Source of the DNA: Tessaracoccus aquimaris
GTDB taxonomy: Bacteria > Actinomycetota > Actinomycetes > Propionibacteriales > Propionibacteriaceae
Length of the DNA: 64,000 bases
Assembly: GCF_001997345.1 (NCBI RefSeq)
Contig: NZ_CP019606.1
Coordinates: 3,782,001 to 3,846,000 of the forward strand
Direction of reading: 5' to 3'
Part shown: one piece after another, positions 16,942 through 24,918 of the stretch
Layout of the letters: each line of letters begins with the position of its first letter
How positions within the stretch are numbered: the stretch's first letter is position 1
Made by a program: the position numbers and the translations under genes
Notes under the pieces: generated by a model
Databases searched by the model: none
Told to the model about the DNA's origin: nothing
The model's input: only the letters and a program-made list of their open reading frames with translations

Positions 16942-17892
16942 ATGATCGAGCGACCGACCTACGAGGGGCGACCCTTCACCGACCCCGACGACCTCGTGGT
17001 CGATCAGGGGCTCCAGTTCGACCTCGGCACCCTGCTGAAGCGCCGCGGACTGCTGCAACTGTTCGGGGTCGGGGTCGGCACCATCACGCTCTCCGCGTGT
17101 GCCGCCGCGGCGCCGACCACCACCGACGCCGCGACCTCATCGCCGAGCGCGGCCCCGTCGACCACCGCCTCCGCGTCCATCGGCGACCTCACCGAGATCC
17201 CCGAGGAGACCGCGGGGCCCTACCCGGGCGACGGCTCCAACGGGGCCGACGTGCTCGAGCAGTCGGGCGTGGTGCGCTCCGACATCCGCTCCTCGTTCGG
17301 CACCAGCACCACCACCGCCGAGGGCATCCCCATGACGCTGGAGTTGACCATCCTCGACCTCGCAAACGGCGGCGCCCCGTTTGCTGGCACCGCCGTCTAC
17401 GTGTGGCACTGCACCCGCGACGGCGGCTACTCGATGTACACCGACGGCCTGACGCAGGAGAACTACCTGCGCGGCGTCCAGATCGCCGACGCCGACGGCA
17501 AGGTCCGCTTCACCAGCATCTTCCCCGGGTGCTACTCGGGACGGTGGCCGCACATCCATTTCGAGGTCTATCCGGACGAGGCGAGCATCACCGACGCGAA
17601 CAACAAGATCGCAACGAGCCAGGTCGCGCTGCCGCAGGCCATCTGCCAGGACGTCTACGCCACCGACGGCTACGCCAACTCGACCGACAACCTGGCCGGC
17701 ATCACGCTGGCAAGCGACAATGTCTTCGGCGACGACGAAGGGGCCCACCAGCTCGGGGCCGTCACTGGCGATCTCGCAGGTGGCCTGACGGTGACGTTGA
17801 GCGTCCCCGTCGACACCTCGACGGAGCCGGGGCAGGGTGAATCGATGGGCGGCAATGGCCCCGGACAAGGCCCTCAGCCGCCGAAGCGCTGA
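16942..17892 (+). CDS. secreted intradiol ring-cleavage dioxygenase-like protein
   Basis: A 316-residue protein related to catechol/protocatechuate intradiol dioxygenases. AVYVWHCTRDGGYSMYTDG (about residues 152-170), YLRGVQIADADGKVRFTSIFPG and RWPHIHFEVY contain the tyrosines and the HxH pair expected as Fe(III) ligands. The N-terminus is unusual: about 30 polar residues precede KRRGLLQLFGVGVG and the lipobox-like LSACAAAA, which looks like a twin-arginine signal ending in a lipidated cysteine. A 40-residue Ser/Thr/Ala linker follows. The enzyme is therefore probably exported folded and held outside the membrane. An AAAGGA site precedes the ATG; a GTG eight codons earlier is less likely. The C-terminal tail is Gly/Pro/Gln-rich. 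The substrate is unknown. Confidence 0.82.
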   Translation: MIERPTYEGRPFTDPDDLVVDQGLQFDLGTLLKRRGLLQLFGVGVGTITLSACAAAAPTTTDAATSSPSAAPSTTASASIGDLTEIPEETAGPYPGDGSNGADVLEQSGVVRSDIRSSFGTSTTTAEGIPMTLELTILDLANGGAPFAGTAVYVWHCTRDGGYSMYTDGLTQENYLRGVQIADADGKVRFTSIFPGCYSGRWPHIHFEVYPDEASITDANNKIATSQVALPQAICQDVYATDGYANSTDNLAGITLASDNVFGDDEGAHQLGAVTGDLAGGLTVTLSVPVDTSTEPGQGESMGGNGPGQGPQPPKR

Positions 17893-17948
17893 CCCCTACC
17901 GGGCATAGTCTGGGTCGGCAGGCCACCCCAAGCCAAGGAGAATCCGAC

Positions 17949-18422
17949 ATGAAGATGTCCCGCATCGCCACGATCGCCGTCGTCCCAGCCGTCGCGCTTG
18001 CCCTGAGCGGTTGCTCATTCAACTTCTCGGTCGGCAAGTCACCGTCTCCGTCGCCCACCACCGCGGCATCCACCGAGGAATCGAACGTCGCCTCCCCGAC
18101 CCCCGAGGCGACCGACGCCGCCTCGCCCGATCCGGTCGCCACCGACAGCGAGTCGGCGGCCGTGACCGGCGAGACGGTCGAGGCGGACCCGGCAGGCATC
18201 GAGACCTCCGCTGCCGACGCGCTCGAGCAGCAGGTCGGCGTGCGCCCCATCATCGACTGCGGGGATGAGAAGGTCGACGTCGCGGTCGGTGGAACGCTCC
18301 TCTGCTCGCTGACCACCGAGGGCGACACCGACGTGTACGACATCACGATGACGTTCACGGAGGTCAACACCGACGGAACGTTCAACTTCGACTACCAGGT
18401 CGCCGAGACCCCTCGCCCCTGA
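17949..18422 (+). CDS. DUF4333-type lipoprotein
   Basis: A 157-residue lipoprotein: hydrophobic signal, lipobox LSGCSFNF, then a 55-residue Ser/Pro/Thr/Glu linker. The C-terminal 75 residues (ALEQQVGVRPIIDCGDEKVD, VGGTLLCSLTTEG, then alternating strands) match the DUF4333 pattern, with two cysteines that can form a disulfide. The function of DUF4333 is unknown. AAGGAG stands ten bases before the ATG. It follows the dioxygenase-like gene by 56 bases and may share its message; a strong terminator follows. Confidence 0.78.
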   Translation: MKMSRIATIAVVPAVALALSGCSFNFSVGKSPSPSPTTAASTEESNVASPTPEATDAASPDPVATDSESAAVTGETVEADPAGIETSAADALEQQVGVRPIIDCGDEKVDVAVGGTLLCSLTTEGDTDVYDITMTFTEVNTDGTFNFDYQVAETPRP

Positions 18423-18437
18423 TCCCAAGTCAACGAG

Positions 18438-18461
18438 GGCCCGCAGCCACGGCTGCGGGCC
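18438..18461 (+). terminator. terminator after the DUF4333 lipoprotein gene
   Basis: A perfect 11-bp stem, GGCCCGCAGCC / GGCTGCGGGCC, around an AC centre, followed by TGTTGATT. Confidence 0.75.
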
Positions 18462-18483
18462 TGTTGATTGAGCCAGCCCCTCC

Positions 18484-18680
18484 GCTGGTTGAGCCGCCTG
18501 TGAGCGGAGCGAGCAGGGGTGTCGAAACCTCCTGCGCCCGGTTCTGGGTCCTGTGGTCGACTTGGGTTGTCGGGTGCGGTGGATTTCGACGCAGCCGGGC
18601 GACTCCGTCGCCGGGGCTGGCTCAATCAGCGCGACGCAGCCGGGCGACTCCGTCGCCGAGGCTGGCTCAATCAGCGCGGT
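18484..18680 (+). repeat. GAGC/GTCGA elements (GGTT/AACC and GATT/AATC versions)
   Basis: The left part (about 18486-18534) has GGTT-GAGC...GTCGA-AACC. The right part is an element in reverse orientation, GATT-GAGC...GTCGA-AATC, with an inner GGCGAC / GTCGCC stem; its inner portion is tandemly repeated at 18587 and 18632 (period 45). The gap 18462-18682 holds nothing else. Confidence 0.7.
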
Positions 18681-18682
18681 CA

Positions 18683-19222
18683 TCAGGCTCCGACGTCGTG
18701 CGCGTGGTGCTGCAACTCGTGCAGCAGGTACAGCCCGAGCGACTCCGCCGTGAACTCGACGCCGTCGGAGCGGATCCCCCTCCGCGACCACTGGTCCGGT
18801 TCGACCGCCGCGAACGAGTTGGCGGCACCCTCTGCGCGCTCCCGCAGCAGGATCGACGTCACGTGCGCCGAGGCCCGCCAGTACTCACCCTCCACGGCCG
18901 CCGCGTCGCCGTCCCACGACTCGAACGCCACGCCGTCGGTCTCGAGCATCGCGTCGAGGCGCCGCGCCATCACCTCGCACACATCCGCCAGGTGGTGCGC
19001 GTACTCGATGGGTGACCAGATCGTCGACTCCGGACGGTCCGCGGCATCCGGCCGATCCAGAGCCACCACCACGCGCGAGGCGAGATCCTCGATCCGCGCC
19101 GGGAAGGCCACCGGCGTCTCGGCCCCAGGGTCGAACCCGCAGTCGGCGCATGGTCGGCTCGTCGACCAGGTCCAGTCCTTCGCGTCGGGCTCTGGCGTGG
19201 CTGGGGGGATCGGTGCCGTCAT
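18683..19222 (-). CDS. DinB superfamily protein
   Basis: A 179-residue four-helix protein of the DinB/YfiT type. Potential metal-binding histidines are in YAHHLADV (about residue 74) and in the C-terminal HELQHHAHDVG. DinB proteins include thiol-dependent S-transferases using mycothiol or bacillithiol, but many are uncharacterised. A Cys pair near the N-terminus (RPCADCGFD) is an extra feature that could bind metal. The ATG is six bases downstream of a TAGGCT -10 box. Confidence 0.8.
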   Translation of the reverse strand: MTAPIPPATPEPDAKDWTWSTSRPCADCGFDPGAETPVAFPARIEDLASRVVVALDRPDAADRPESTIWSPIEYAHHLADVCEVMARRLDAMLETDGVAFESWDGDAAAVEGEYWRASAHVTSILLRERAEGAANSFAAVEPDQWSRRGIRSDGVEFTAESLGLYLLHELQHHAHDVGA

Positions 19223-19228
19223 GGGCCG

Positions 19229-19234
19229 AGCCTA
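19229..19234 (-). promoter_or_regulatory. -10 box TAGGCT for leaderless DinB-like mRNA
   Basis: On the minus strand TAGGCT is followed by CGGCCC and the ATG at 19222. It lies just inside the end of the upstream ligase gene, whose stop is at 19232. Confidence 0.45.
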
Positions 19235-20230
19235 ATGGTCCTGGGTGAGCAGGGGAGCGGTCGCCGCGTCGACGGGGGCGACATCGGGACGCAGCGCCCG
19301 CAGCACCGGTTGCCGCATCAGGCCGGAGTTCGAGATCGACAGGTAGCGGATCTGCACGCAGATCATCGGCTCGACCCACCTGGTCCGCCTCAACTCGGAG
19401 CCCGTCGGGAACGGGTCGAACGGCGCCTTGTCCCGCTCGATGTCGCGCAGCACGGCCAGCAGCATGTCGCGTTCCGAGTGGCTGAGCCCTGAGCCGACCC
19501 GGCCGAGCGGGTAGAGCACCGGCGCCTCGTCGAAGGTGGCCTCGTCGGTGGCGTGGCCGACCCACACCGAGCCGAGTTTGCGGTCGTCGCCCGTCTCGGG
19601 CACCCACCCGCCGATCACCGCGACCAGTTCGGTGCGGTGCGGCGTCTTGACCCAGTCGACGCTCCGGGCGCCCGGCTGGTAGGGCGACGTCAGCCGCTTG
19701 CTCATCACGCCCTCGAGCCCGGCCTCGCGGGTGAAGGCGGAGATGACGTCGGGGTCGTCGTAGGTCTGGGACAACTGCCAGGCGGGACGGTCCAGGTCGA
19801 GTTGCTCCAGCAGGTGGCGACGCTCGGTGAGCGGCTGCCGGGTCAGGTCGTGGTCGTCGAGCCGCATCAGGTCGAAGACCATGAAGGTTGCGGGTCGCTC
19901 TGCCGCCATCCGCGCCGCGCGATCCTCATCGCGGACGTGGATCCGCGGGGCGATCCCCTGCAGCGTCGGGACGCCCGCGATCGGGTCGATCGCGATGATC
20001 TCCCCGTCGAGGATCAGCCCGTCCGGAAGGCCGACGGCGCCCGCCACGATCTCCGGATAGGCGGGGGTGATCTCGCCCTCGGTGCGGTTGTAGAGGTGCA
20101 GCCTGCCGTCGCGGGTCTCGGCGATCGCGCGGACCCCGTCCCACTTCACCTCATGGACCCAGCCATCGCCGGCGGGCGGCACGCCTGGTGTGGGGGTCGG
20201 AGTCGCGAGCATCGGACGCATGTGGGCCAT
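19232..20230 (-). CDS. ATP-dependent DNA ligase (LigC/LigD ligase-domain type)
   Basis: A 332-residue protein with the nucleotidyltransferase motif I EVKWDGVRAI, where the lysine is adenylated, motif III-like LILDGEIIA, motif IV EGVMSKR and motif V DWVKTPHR. The C-terminal 100 residues form the OB domain. The size fits stand-alone ligases of the LigC or LigD C-terminal type, which act in repair and end joining; no Ku or polymerase gene is near. I start at the ATG at 20230 (MAHMRPML); the ATG three codons later is equally plausible, and the open frame further upstream has no family similarity. Confidence 0.87.
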   Translation of the reverse strand: MAHMRPMLATPTPTPGVPPAGDGWVHEVKWDGVRAIAETRDGRLHLYNRTEGEITPAYPEIVAGAVGLPDGLILDGEIIAIDPIAGVPTLQGIAPRIHVRDEDRAARMAAERPATFMVFDLMRLDDHDLTRQPLTERRHLLEQLDLDRPAWQLSQTYDDPDVISAFTREAGLEGVMSKRLTSPYQPGARSVDWVKTPHRTELVAVIGGWVPETGDDRKLGSVWVGHATDEATFDEAPVLYPLGRVGSGLSHSERDMLLAVLRDIERDKAPFDPFPTGSELRRTRWVEPMICVQIRYLSISNSGLMRQPVLRALRPDVAPVDAATAPLLTQDH

Positions 20231-20326
20231 TGTGCCTCGTCGGGGCGGCCCGGTACACCGCTCGATGGGGCAGAACTGCCGCCTGGCAGTGCGCGCATCG
20301 TGCGTGCGCAGATTTTCGCGTTCCCA

Positions 20327-20355
20327 TTGACTCGGAGGAAGATCCGACTTACCCT
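20327..20355 (+). promoter_or_regulatory. promoter of the ROK-dehydrogenase-ABC operon
   Basis: TTGACT (20327-20332) and TACCCT (20350-20355) are separated by 17 bases, a good sigma-70-type pair. Transcription would start near 20362, at the edge of the palindromic operator. Confidence 0.55.
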
Positions 20356-20363
20356 CGAAATAG

Positions 20364-20380
20364 TTAAGCACGTTGCTTAA
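20364..20380 (+). promoter_or_regulatory. 17-bp palindromic operator TTAAGCA-CGT-TGCTTAA
   Basis: A perfect 7-bp inverted repeat with a 3-base centre, strikingly AT-rich for this genome. It sits just after the -10 box and 20 bases before the start of the ROK regulator gene, as expected for an autoregulatory repressor site. Binding by the ROK protein is inferred from position. Confidence 0.6.
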
Positions 20381-20399
20381 TTACCAATTGGGAGTGAAG

Positions 20400-21053
20400 A
20401 TGTCAGCAGCGACGCGACCGGCCCACCTGGCACGGGTCTTCGAACAGCTCCGCTCAGGAGCGGCGACGGCACGCGAGATCGTGGCGGAGACCGGCCTGTC
20501 GCGTCCCACCGTCATGGCACTGCTCGCGGCACTCGAGGAGGACGGCCTGATCCGCTCGCAGGATCAGGAGTCCAACGCCCCCGGGAGGCCGGCGAGCACC
20601 TGGTCGATCGCCACCGACGCCGGCTTCGTGATCGGCATCGACCTGCTCGTCGAGACCGCACTCGTCGCCGTCGCGCGGGTCGACGGGGAGATCGTGGCGA
20701 CCGAACTGGTCGGCGACATCCCCCTGGAATCAGGGGACAGGCTCGCGGCCCTGTCGTCGATCATCGAGCGCCAGAGCACCGCAAACGGCCCCGCCCTTGG
20801 CCCGCTGCGGGCCCTCACCATCTCCACCACCGGCACCGTCGACGCCGAGGGCACCGTGATGGACTCCACCTCGATCCCTTCCTGGGCCGGGTTCCCGCTC
20901 GGGGGAAGTTGGGCGACCACTTCGGGCTGCCCGTGCGCATCGAGAACGACATCAACGCGTCGGCCTACGGCGAGTTCGTGCTGCGCTGCTCCGAGGGGCA
21001 GCTCGAGGACAACGACGACCTGCTGTTGGTCGCGCTGTCGCGCAGCGTCCTGA
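20400..21053 (+). pseudogene. ROK family transcriptional regulator, frameshifted
   Basis: The start ATG has a GGAG site nine bases upstream. Residues 1-65 form a MarR-like winged helix (AREIVAETGLSRPTVMALLAALEEDGLI), followed by the first half of a ROK sugar-kinase-like domain (IGIDLLVETALVAVAR, ISTTGTVDAEG). After SWAGFPLGG the reading frame is lost within a run of five G (20901-20905); the ROK sequence (LGDHFGLPVRIENDINASAYGEF) continues in another frame. One extra G would restore PLGGKLGDHF. This may be a real mutation, a consensus error, or rarely programmed slippage. In its present form the frame ends at 21053 with unrelated sequence. Confidence 0.7.
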
Positions 21054-22678
21054 CGGGGCTCGTGATGGGCGGCCAGATCCATCGCGGCCGCGGCTTCAAC
21101 GCGGGCGAGATCGGCGTCATCGTCGCAGAGGAGCGGGGACCCGAAGAGGGCCACCTGTCACGCGCCGCAGACATCATCGGCTCCGCTGCGGCCGTGCTCG
21201 ATCCGAGCGTCATCGTCATCTCGGTGCCCATGACGAAGCTTCCCGACGCCATCGGCGAGATCAACGCGCACCTGCGTCAGTCGCGCGCCGCTAGCTCGAC
21301 GCCCCTGACCTTCGAGGGCGCCCGTCTGCGGCAGGGCGGTGCCGTCGTCGGCAGCGTGTCGCTCGCGCTGAAGGACGCGCAGGAGCGGCTCCTCGACCGT
21401 CCGACCAAGACCACCATCGCCCCCACCGCACTGAACCTGGTGCAGGAGGCAATCACGAAAGGCAAGCACCTCCCAGTGACCCAGACCATCATCTCGGCAC
21501 CCCCGCTGCGCATCGGCGTCGTCGGCGTCGGAGCCCGATCGAGCCTCGCAAAGCACTTCGAACGCCCCGAACTCGGCGGCGTCATCACCGCAGCCTGTGA
21601 GCCCCACCCCGACGCCGCCAAGCGGGTTGTCGCCCGCCTCGGCCGCGACGACATCACCGTCACCACCAGTGTCGCCGACCTCGTCGCCACCGGCGTCGAC
21701 GCCGTCCTGGTCACCTCCCCGGACGACACCCACGCCGACGTGGCATGTGAACTGCTCGAGGCGGGCATCCCCGTCTACCTCGAGAAGCCGCTCGCGATCC
21801 ACCTCGACGACGCCACCCGGATCCTCGAGGCCGGGTTCCGCACCGGTACCAAGCTGTACGTCGGGCACAACATGCGCCACATGGACGTCGTGCGCGGCAT
21901 GCGTCGCATCATCCGCGACGGCCTGATCGGCGAGGTCAAGGCCATCTGGTGCCGCCACTTCGTCGGCCACGGCGGCGACTTCTACTTCAAGGACTGGCAC
22001 GCCACGCAGGAACACGGCAACGGCCTGCTGCTGCAGAAGGCCGCCCACGACCTCGACGTGATGCACTGGCTCGCCGACTCGCACACCGTCCGCGTCACCG
22101 CGATGGGCGGGCTCACCGTCTACGGGGACGTCGAGGACCGCCGCGACCGCAGCGGCGAACTGATGAGCGACTGGTTCAACCCGGGCGCCAACTGGCCGCC
22201 GCTCAGCCAGACCGGGCTGAGCCCCGTCATCGACGTCGAGGACCTCTCGATGATGCTGATGCGGATGGAGTCCGGCGTGTACGCCTCCTACGAGCAGTGC
22301 CACTACACCCCGGACTACTGGCGCAACTACACCGTGATCGGCACGGCGGGCCGGATCGAGAACTTCGGCGACGGCGACGGCGGCGTCATCAAGCTGTGGA
22401 ACAAGCGCGGCAATTACGACCCGCAGGGCGACGCGCAGTTCCCGATCGTCGGAGACGGCGCAGGCCACGACGACGCCGACGTGCTGACCATCAGCGAGTT
22501 CGTCCGGTTCGTGCGCGACGACGCCCCCACCGACACGTCCCCGCTCGGCGCCTGGTACTCCGTCGCGGCGGCCATCCAGGCAACCGAGTCGCTGCGCGCC
22601 GACTCGGCCCCTCGCGACATCCCGGGCCTGCCCGCCGATCTCGTCGAGTACTACACCAACAACCAGACCAAGCAGTGA
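20909..22678 (+). CDS. ROK C-terminal half joined in frame to a Gfo/Idh/MocA dehydrogenase
   Basis: One uninterrupted frame. Its first 165 codons are the rest of the ROK domain (LGDHFGLPVRIENDINA, then FNAGEIGVIV); the usual CxCGxxGCxE zinc loop is missing and the region is shortened. After a 30-residue linker, about residue 197 onward is a Gfo/Idh/MocA oxidoreductase: LRIGVVGVGARSS Rossmann start, VYLEKPLAIH, and HDLDVMHWLAD. These enzymes oxidise or reduce sugars and cyclitols with NAD(P). No ATG lies at the domain junction; GTG codons at 21440 and 21476 are possible separate starts, the latter with a distant GAAAGG. The gene heads an importer operon, so it probably processes the imported sugar. 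Confidence 0.75.
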   Translation: MGDHFGLPVRIENDINASAYGEFVLRCSEGQLEDNDDLLLVALSRSVLTGLVMGGQIHRGRGFNAGEIGVIVAEERGPEEGHLSRAADIIGSAAAVLDPSVIVISVPMTKLPDAIGEINAHLRQSRAASSTPLTFEGARLRQGGAVVGSVSLALKDAQERLLDRPTKTTIAPTALNLVQEAITKGKHLPVTQTIISAPPLRIGVVGVGARSSLAKHFERPELGGVITAACEPHPDAAKRVVARLGRDDITVTTSVADLVATGVDAVLVTSPDDTHADVACELLEAGIPVYLEKPLAIHLDDATRILEAGFRTGTKLYVGHNMRHMDVVRGMRRIIRDGLIGEVKAIWCRHFVGHGGDFYFKDWHATQEHGNGLLLQKAAHDLDVMHWLADSHTVRVTAMGGLTVYGDVEDRRDRSGELMSDWFNPGANWPPLSQTGLSPVIDVEDLSMMLMRMESGVYASYEQCHYTPDYWRNYTVIGTAGRIENFGDGDGGVIKLWNKRGNYDPQGDAQFPIVGDGAGHDDADVLTISEFVRFVRDDAPTDTSPLGAWYSVAAAIQATESLRADSAPRDIPGLPADLVEYYTNNQTKQ

Positions 22679-22708
22679 ACACCAACCTCAATTAAGGAGT
22701 CCCTCACC

Positions 22709-23980
22709 ATGAAGCGACGAAGCTTCCTCGCGATCACCGGCCTGGCCGGTGCCGCCGTCAGCCTGAGCGCCTGCTCCGGAAACACCACCAACGGCGGAGC
22801 CCAGGGTGACATCACCAAGGACACCACCGCCGAACTGACCTTCTTCTACTGGGACAAGGTCCAGACCCCGACGGTGGAGGCCAACATCGCGGCCTTCAAC
22901 AAGGAGTACCCCAACATCAAGGTCTCCACCTCGATCGCCGCGTACAAGGACTACTGGTCCAAGCTGCGCACCCAGGCGGAGGGCGACCAGTTGCCCGACG
23001 TGTTCTGGATGAACGGCCCCAACATCCAGTTGTACGCCTCCAACGAGATGCTCGCCCCCATCGACGACATCAAGGACGTCCCCTGGGACTCCTACCCGAA
23101 GGCGCTCGTCGACCTGTACACCGTCGACGGCAAGCACTACGGCATCCCCAAGGACTACGACACCATCGCGTGCTACGTGAACAAGACGCTGTTCGAGCAG
23201 GCGGGCGTCCCGCTGCCGACCGACGGTTGGACGTGGGAGGAGCACAACGACGCGGCCAAGAAGATCGCCGCGACCGGCGCGTACGGCGTCGTCACGACCG
23301 TCGGTGCAGCCGACGGCCAGGGCAGCTACTACAACACGATGTTCCAGGCCGGCGGCTACGTCATCAAGGACAACCTGTCCGGCTTCGCAGACCCCAAGTC
23401 GATCAAGGGCCTCAAGTTCTGGGCCGACCTGATCGCGGACGGCTCGATGCCCTCGCTGCAGGTGATGACCGACACCACGCCGCCGAAGCTCTTCGCCGCA
23501 GGCAAGGCAGGCATCTACTGGGCGGGCTCCTGGATGGTGCAGTCCCTCATGGAGGACCTTGCGGACCCCTCGCAGTACACCGTGGTGCCGCTGCCGAAGG
23601 ACGAGGTGCAGGCCACCGTCATCCACGGCCTCTCCTACGTCGCCTCGGCCAAGTCCAAGAACCTCGCCGCGGCGAAGGCGCTCGTCAAGGCCATGACCAC
23701 CAAGGAGGCGGCGGAGACCGAGGCCAAGAACGGCACCGCGATCCCCGCATTCAACGGCACGCAGCAGGCCTGGATCGAGTCGGTGCCAGACTGGCAGCTC
23801 GACGTGTTCACCAATGGCGCCGCCGACTACTCGGTGCCCTACCCGGTCTCCAAGAACACGGCCGCCTGGGAGGACCTGCAGCTCCAGATCCTGCCCGACG
23901 CCTTCGCGGGCAAGGTCGCGATGGACGAGGCAGCCAAGAAGCTCGCTGAGCAGATGGACGCCCTCCTGGCCAAGGAGTGA
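22709..23980 (+). CDS. sugar ABC transporter substrate-binding lipoprotein
   Basis: A 423-residue family 1 extracellular solute-binding protein. The N-terminus MKRRSFLAITGLAGA combines a twin-arginine-like start with a lipobox LSACSGN. The mature part has the usual features LPDVFWMNGPNIQLYASN, YGIPKDYDTIACYVNKTLFEQAG and AGIYWAGSWM. It should bind a sugar or oligosaccharide and feed the two permeases encoded next. An AAGGAG site precedes the ATG. No ATPase is encoded in the operon, so a shared MsmK-type ATPase elsewhere is expected. Confidence 0.92.
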   Translation: MKRRSFLAITGLAGAAVSLSACSGNTTNGGAQGDITKDTTAELTFFYWDKVQTPTVEANIAAFNKEYPNIKVSTSIAAYKDYWSKLRTQAEGDQLPDVFWMNGPNIQLYASNEMLAPIDDIKDVPWDSYPKALVDLYTVDGKHYGIPKDYDTIACYVNKTLFEQAGVPLPTDGWTWEEHNDAAKKIAATGAYGVVTTVGAADGQGSYYNTMFQAGGYVIKDNLSGFADPKSIKGLKFWADLIADGSMPSLQVMTDTTPPKLFAAGKAGIYWAGSWMVQSLMEDLADPSQYTVVPLPKDEVQATVIHGLSYVASAKSKNLAAAKALVKAMTTKEAAETEAKNGTAIPAFNGTQQAWIESVPDWQLDVFTNGAADYSVPYPVSKNTAAWEDLQLQILPDAFAGKVAMDEAAKKLAEQMDALLAKE

Positions 23981-23985
23981 GCCCA

Positions 23986-24918
23986 ATGACCACCACCACA
24001 ACGGGGCGCGCTGCGCCCACCGGGAAACGCCGCCGCAGCCCGATGTCGGTGGGGGCATGGCCCCTGCTGTTCATCGGCCCGCTGCTGCTCGGCGTCCTGG
24101 TCTTCTACTACTACCCGATCATCAGCAACCTGTGGACGTCGTTCACGGCGACCAACGCCTTCGGTGGCGATCCCAAGTTCGTGGGCGTCGACAACTATGT
24201 CGACCTCCTGAACCGGCCCGACCTGCCGTCCGCGCTCGTCAACACGCTGTTCTACACGGCGGTGGTGCTGCTGGGCGTCCCGTTGTCGGTGGTGATCGCC
24301 GCGATGATCGAGCTGCCCGGCCTCAAGGGCCGCACGATCTACCGCGTGCTGTTCTTCATGCCCTACCTCGCGATGCCGGTGGCGATCGCGCAGGTGTGGC
24401 GGATCTTCTTCAACGGCAACTTCGGCATCCTGAACCAGGGGCTGAAGGCGATCGGGATCGCCGAGCCGCCCTACTGGCTCTCGACCCCAGGGTTCGCGAT
24501 GCTCGCGGTGGCCTTCTTCGGCATCTGGTCGTCGATCGGCTTCAACGTCATCATCTTGTCTGCAGGGCTGAAGGGCATCTCCCCGGAGTTGTACGAGGCG
24601 GCCTCTCTCGACGGCGCGAGCGCCTGGCGGCAGTTCCGCACCGTCACCGTCCCGCTGCTGACCCCGTCGATCTTCTTCCTGACCATCATGACGGCCATCG
24701 GCGGCTTCCAGTTGTTCGACGGCCTGTACGCGATGCTCGGCCCGGGCAACCCGGCCATCAACCAGTCCCGCTCGCTGGTGTACCTGTTCTATAACGAGGC
24801 GTTCGTGCAGCAGAACAAGGGCGGCGGCGCGGCCATCGCGATGTTCATCGTGCTGCTTGTCGGGATCGCCACGGCCATCCAGTTCTGGGGCCAGAAGAAG
24901 TGGGTGCACTATGAGTGA
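23986..24918 (+). CDS. sugar ABC transporter permease (MalF type)
   Basis: A 310-residue permease with six predicted helices and the coupling loop ELYEAASLDGASAWRQFRTVTVPLL in the expected place (key residues EAA and G). The ATG at 23986 follows AAGGAG that overlaps the previous gene's end; a GTG at 23977 is possible but poorly spaced. It pairs with the permease encoded next to form the channel. Confidence 0.92.
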   Translation: MTTTTTGRAAPTGKRRRSPMSVGAWPLLFIGPLLLGVLVFYYYPIISNLWTSFTATNAFGGDPKFVGVDNYVDLLNRPDLPSALVNTLFYTAVVLLGVPLSVVIAAMIELPGLKGRTIYRVLFFMPYLAMPVAIAQVWRIFFNGNFGILNQGLKAIGIAEPPYWLSTPGFAMLAVAFFGIWSSIGFNVIILSAGLKGISPELYEAASLDGASAWRQFRTVTVPLLTPSIFFLTIMTAIGGFQLFDGLYAMLGPGNPAINQSRSLVYLFYNEAFVQQNKGGGAAIAMFIVLLVGIATAIQFWGQKKWVHYE

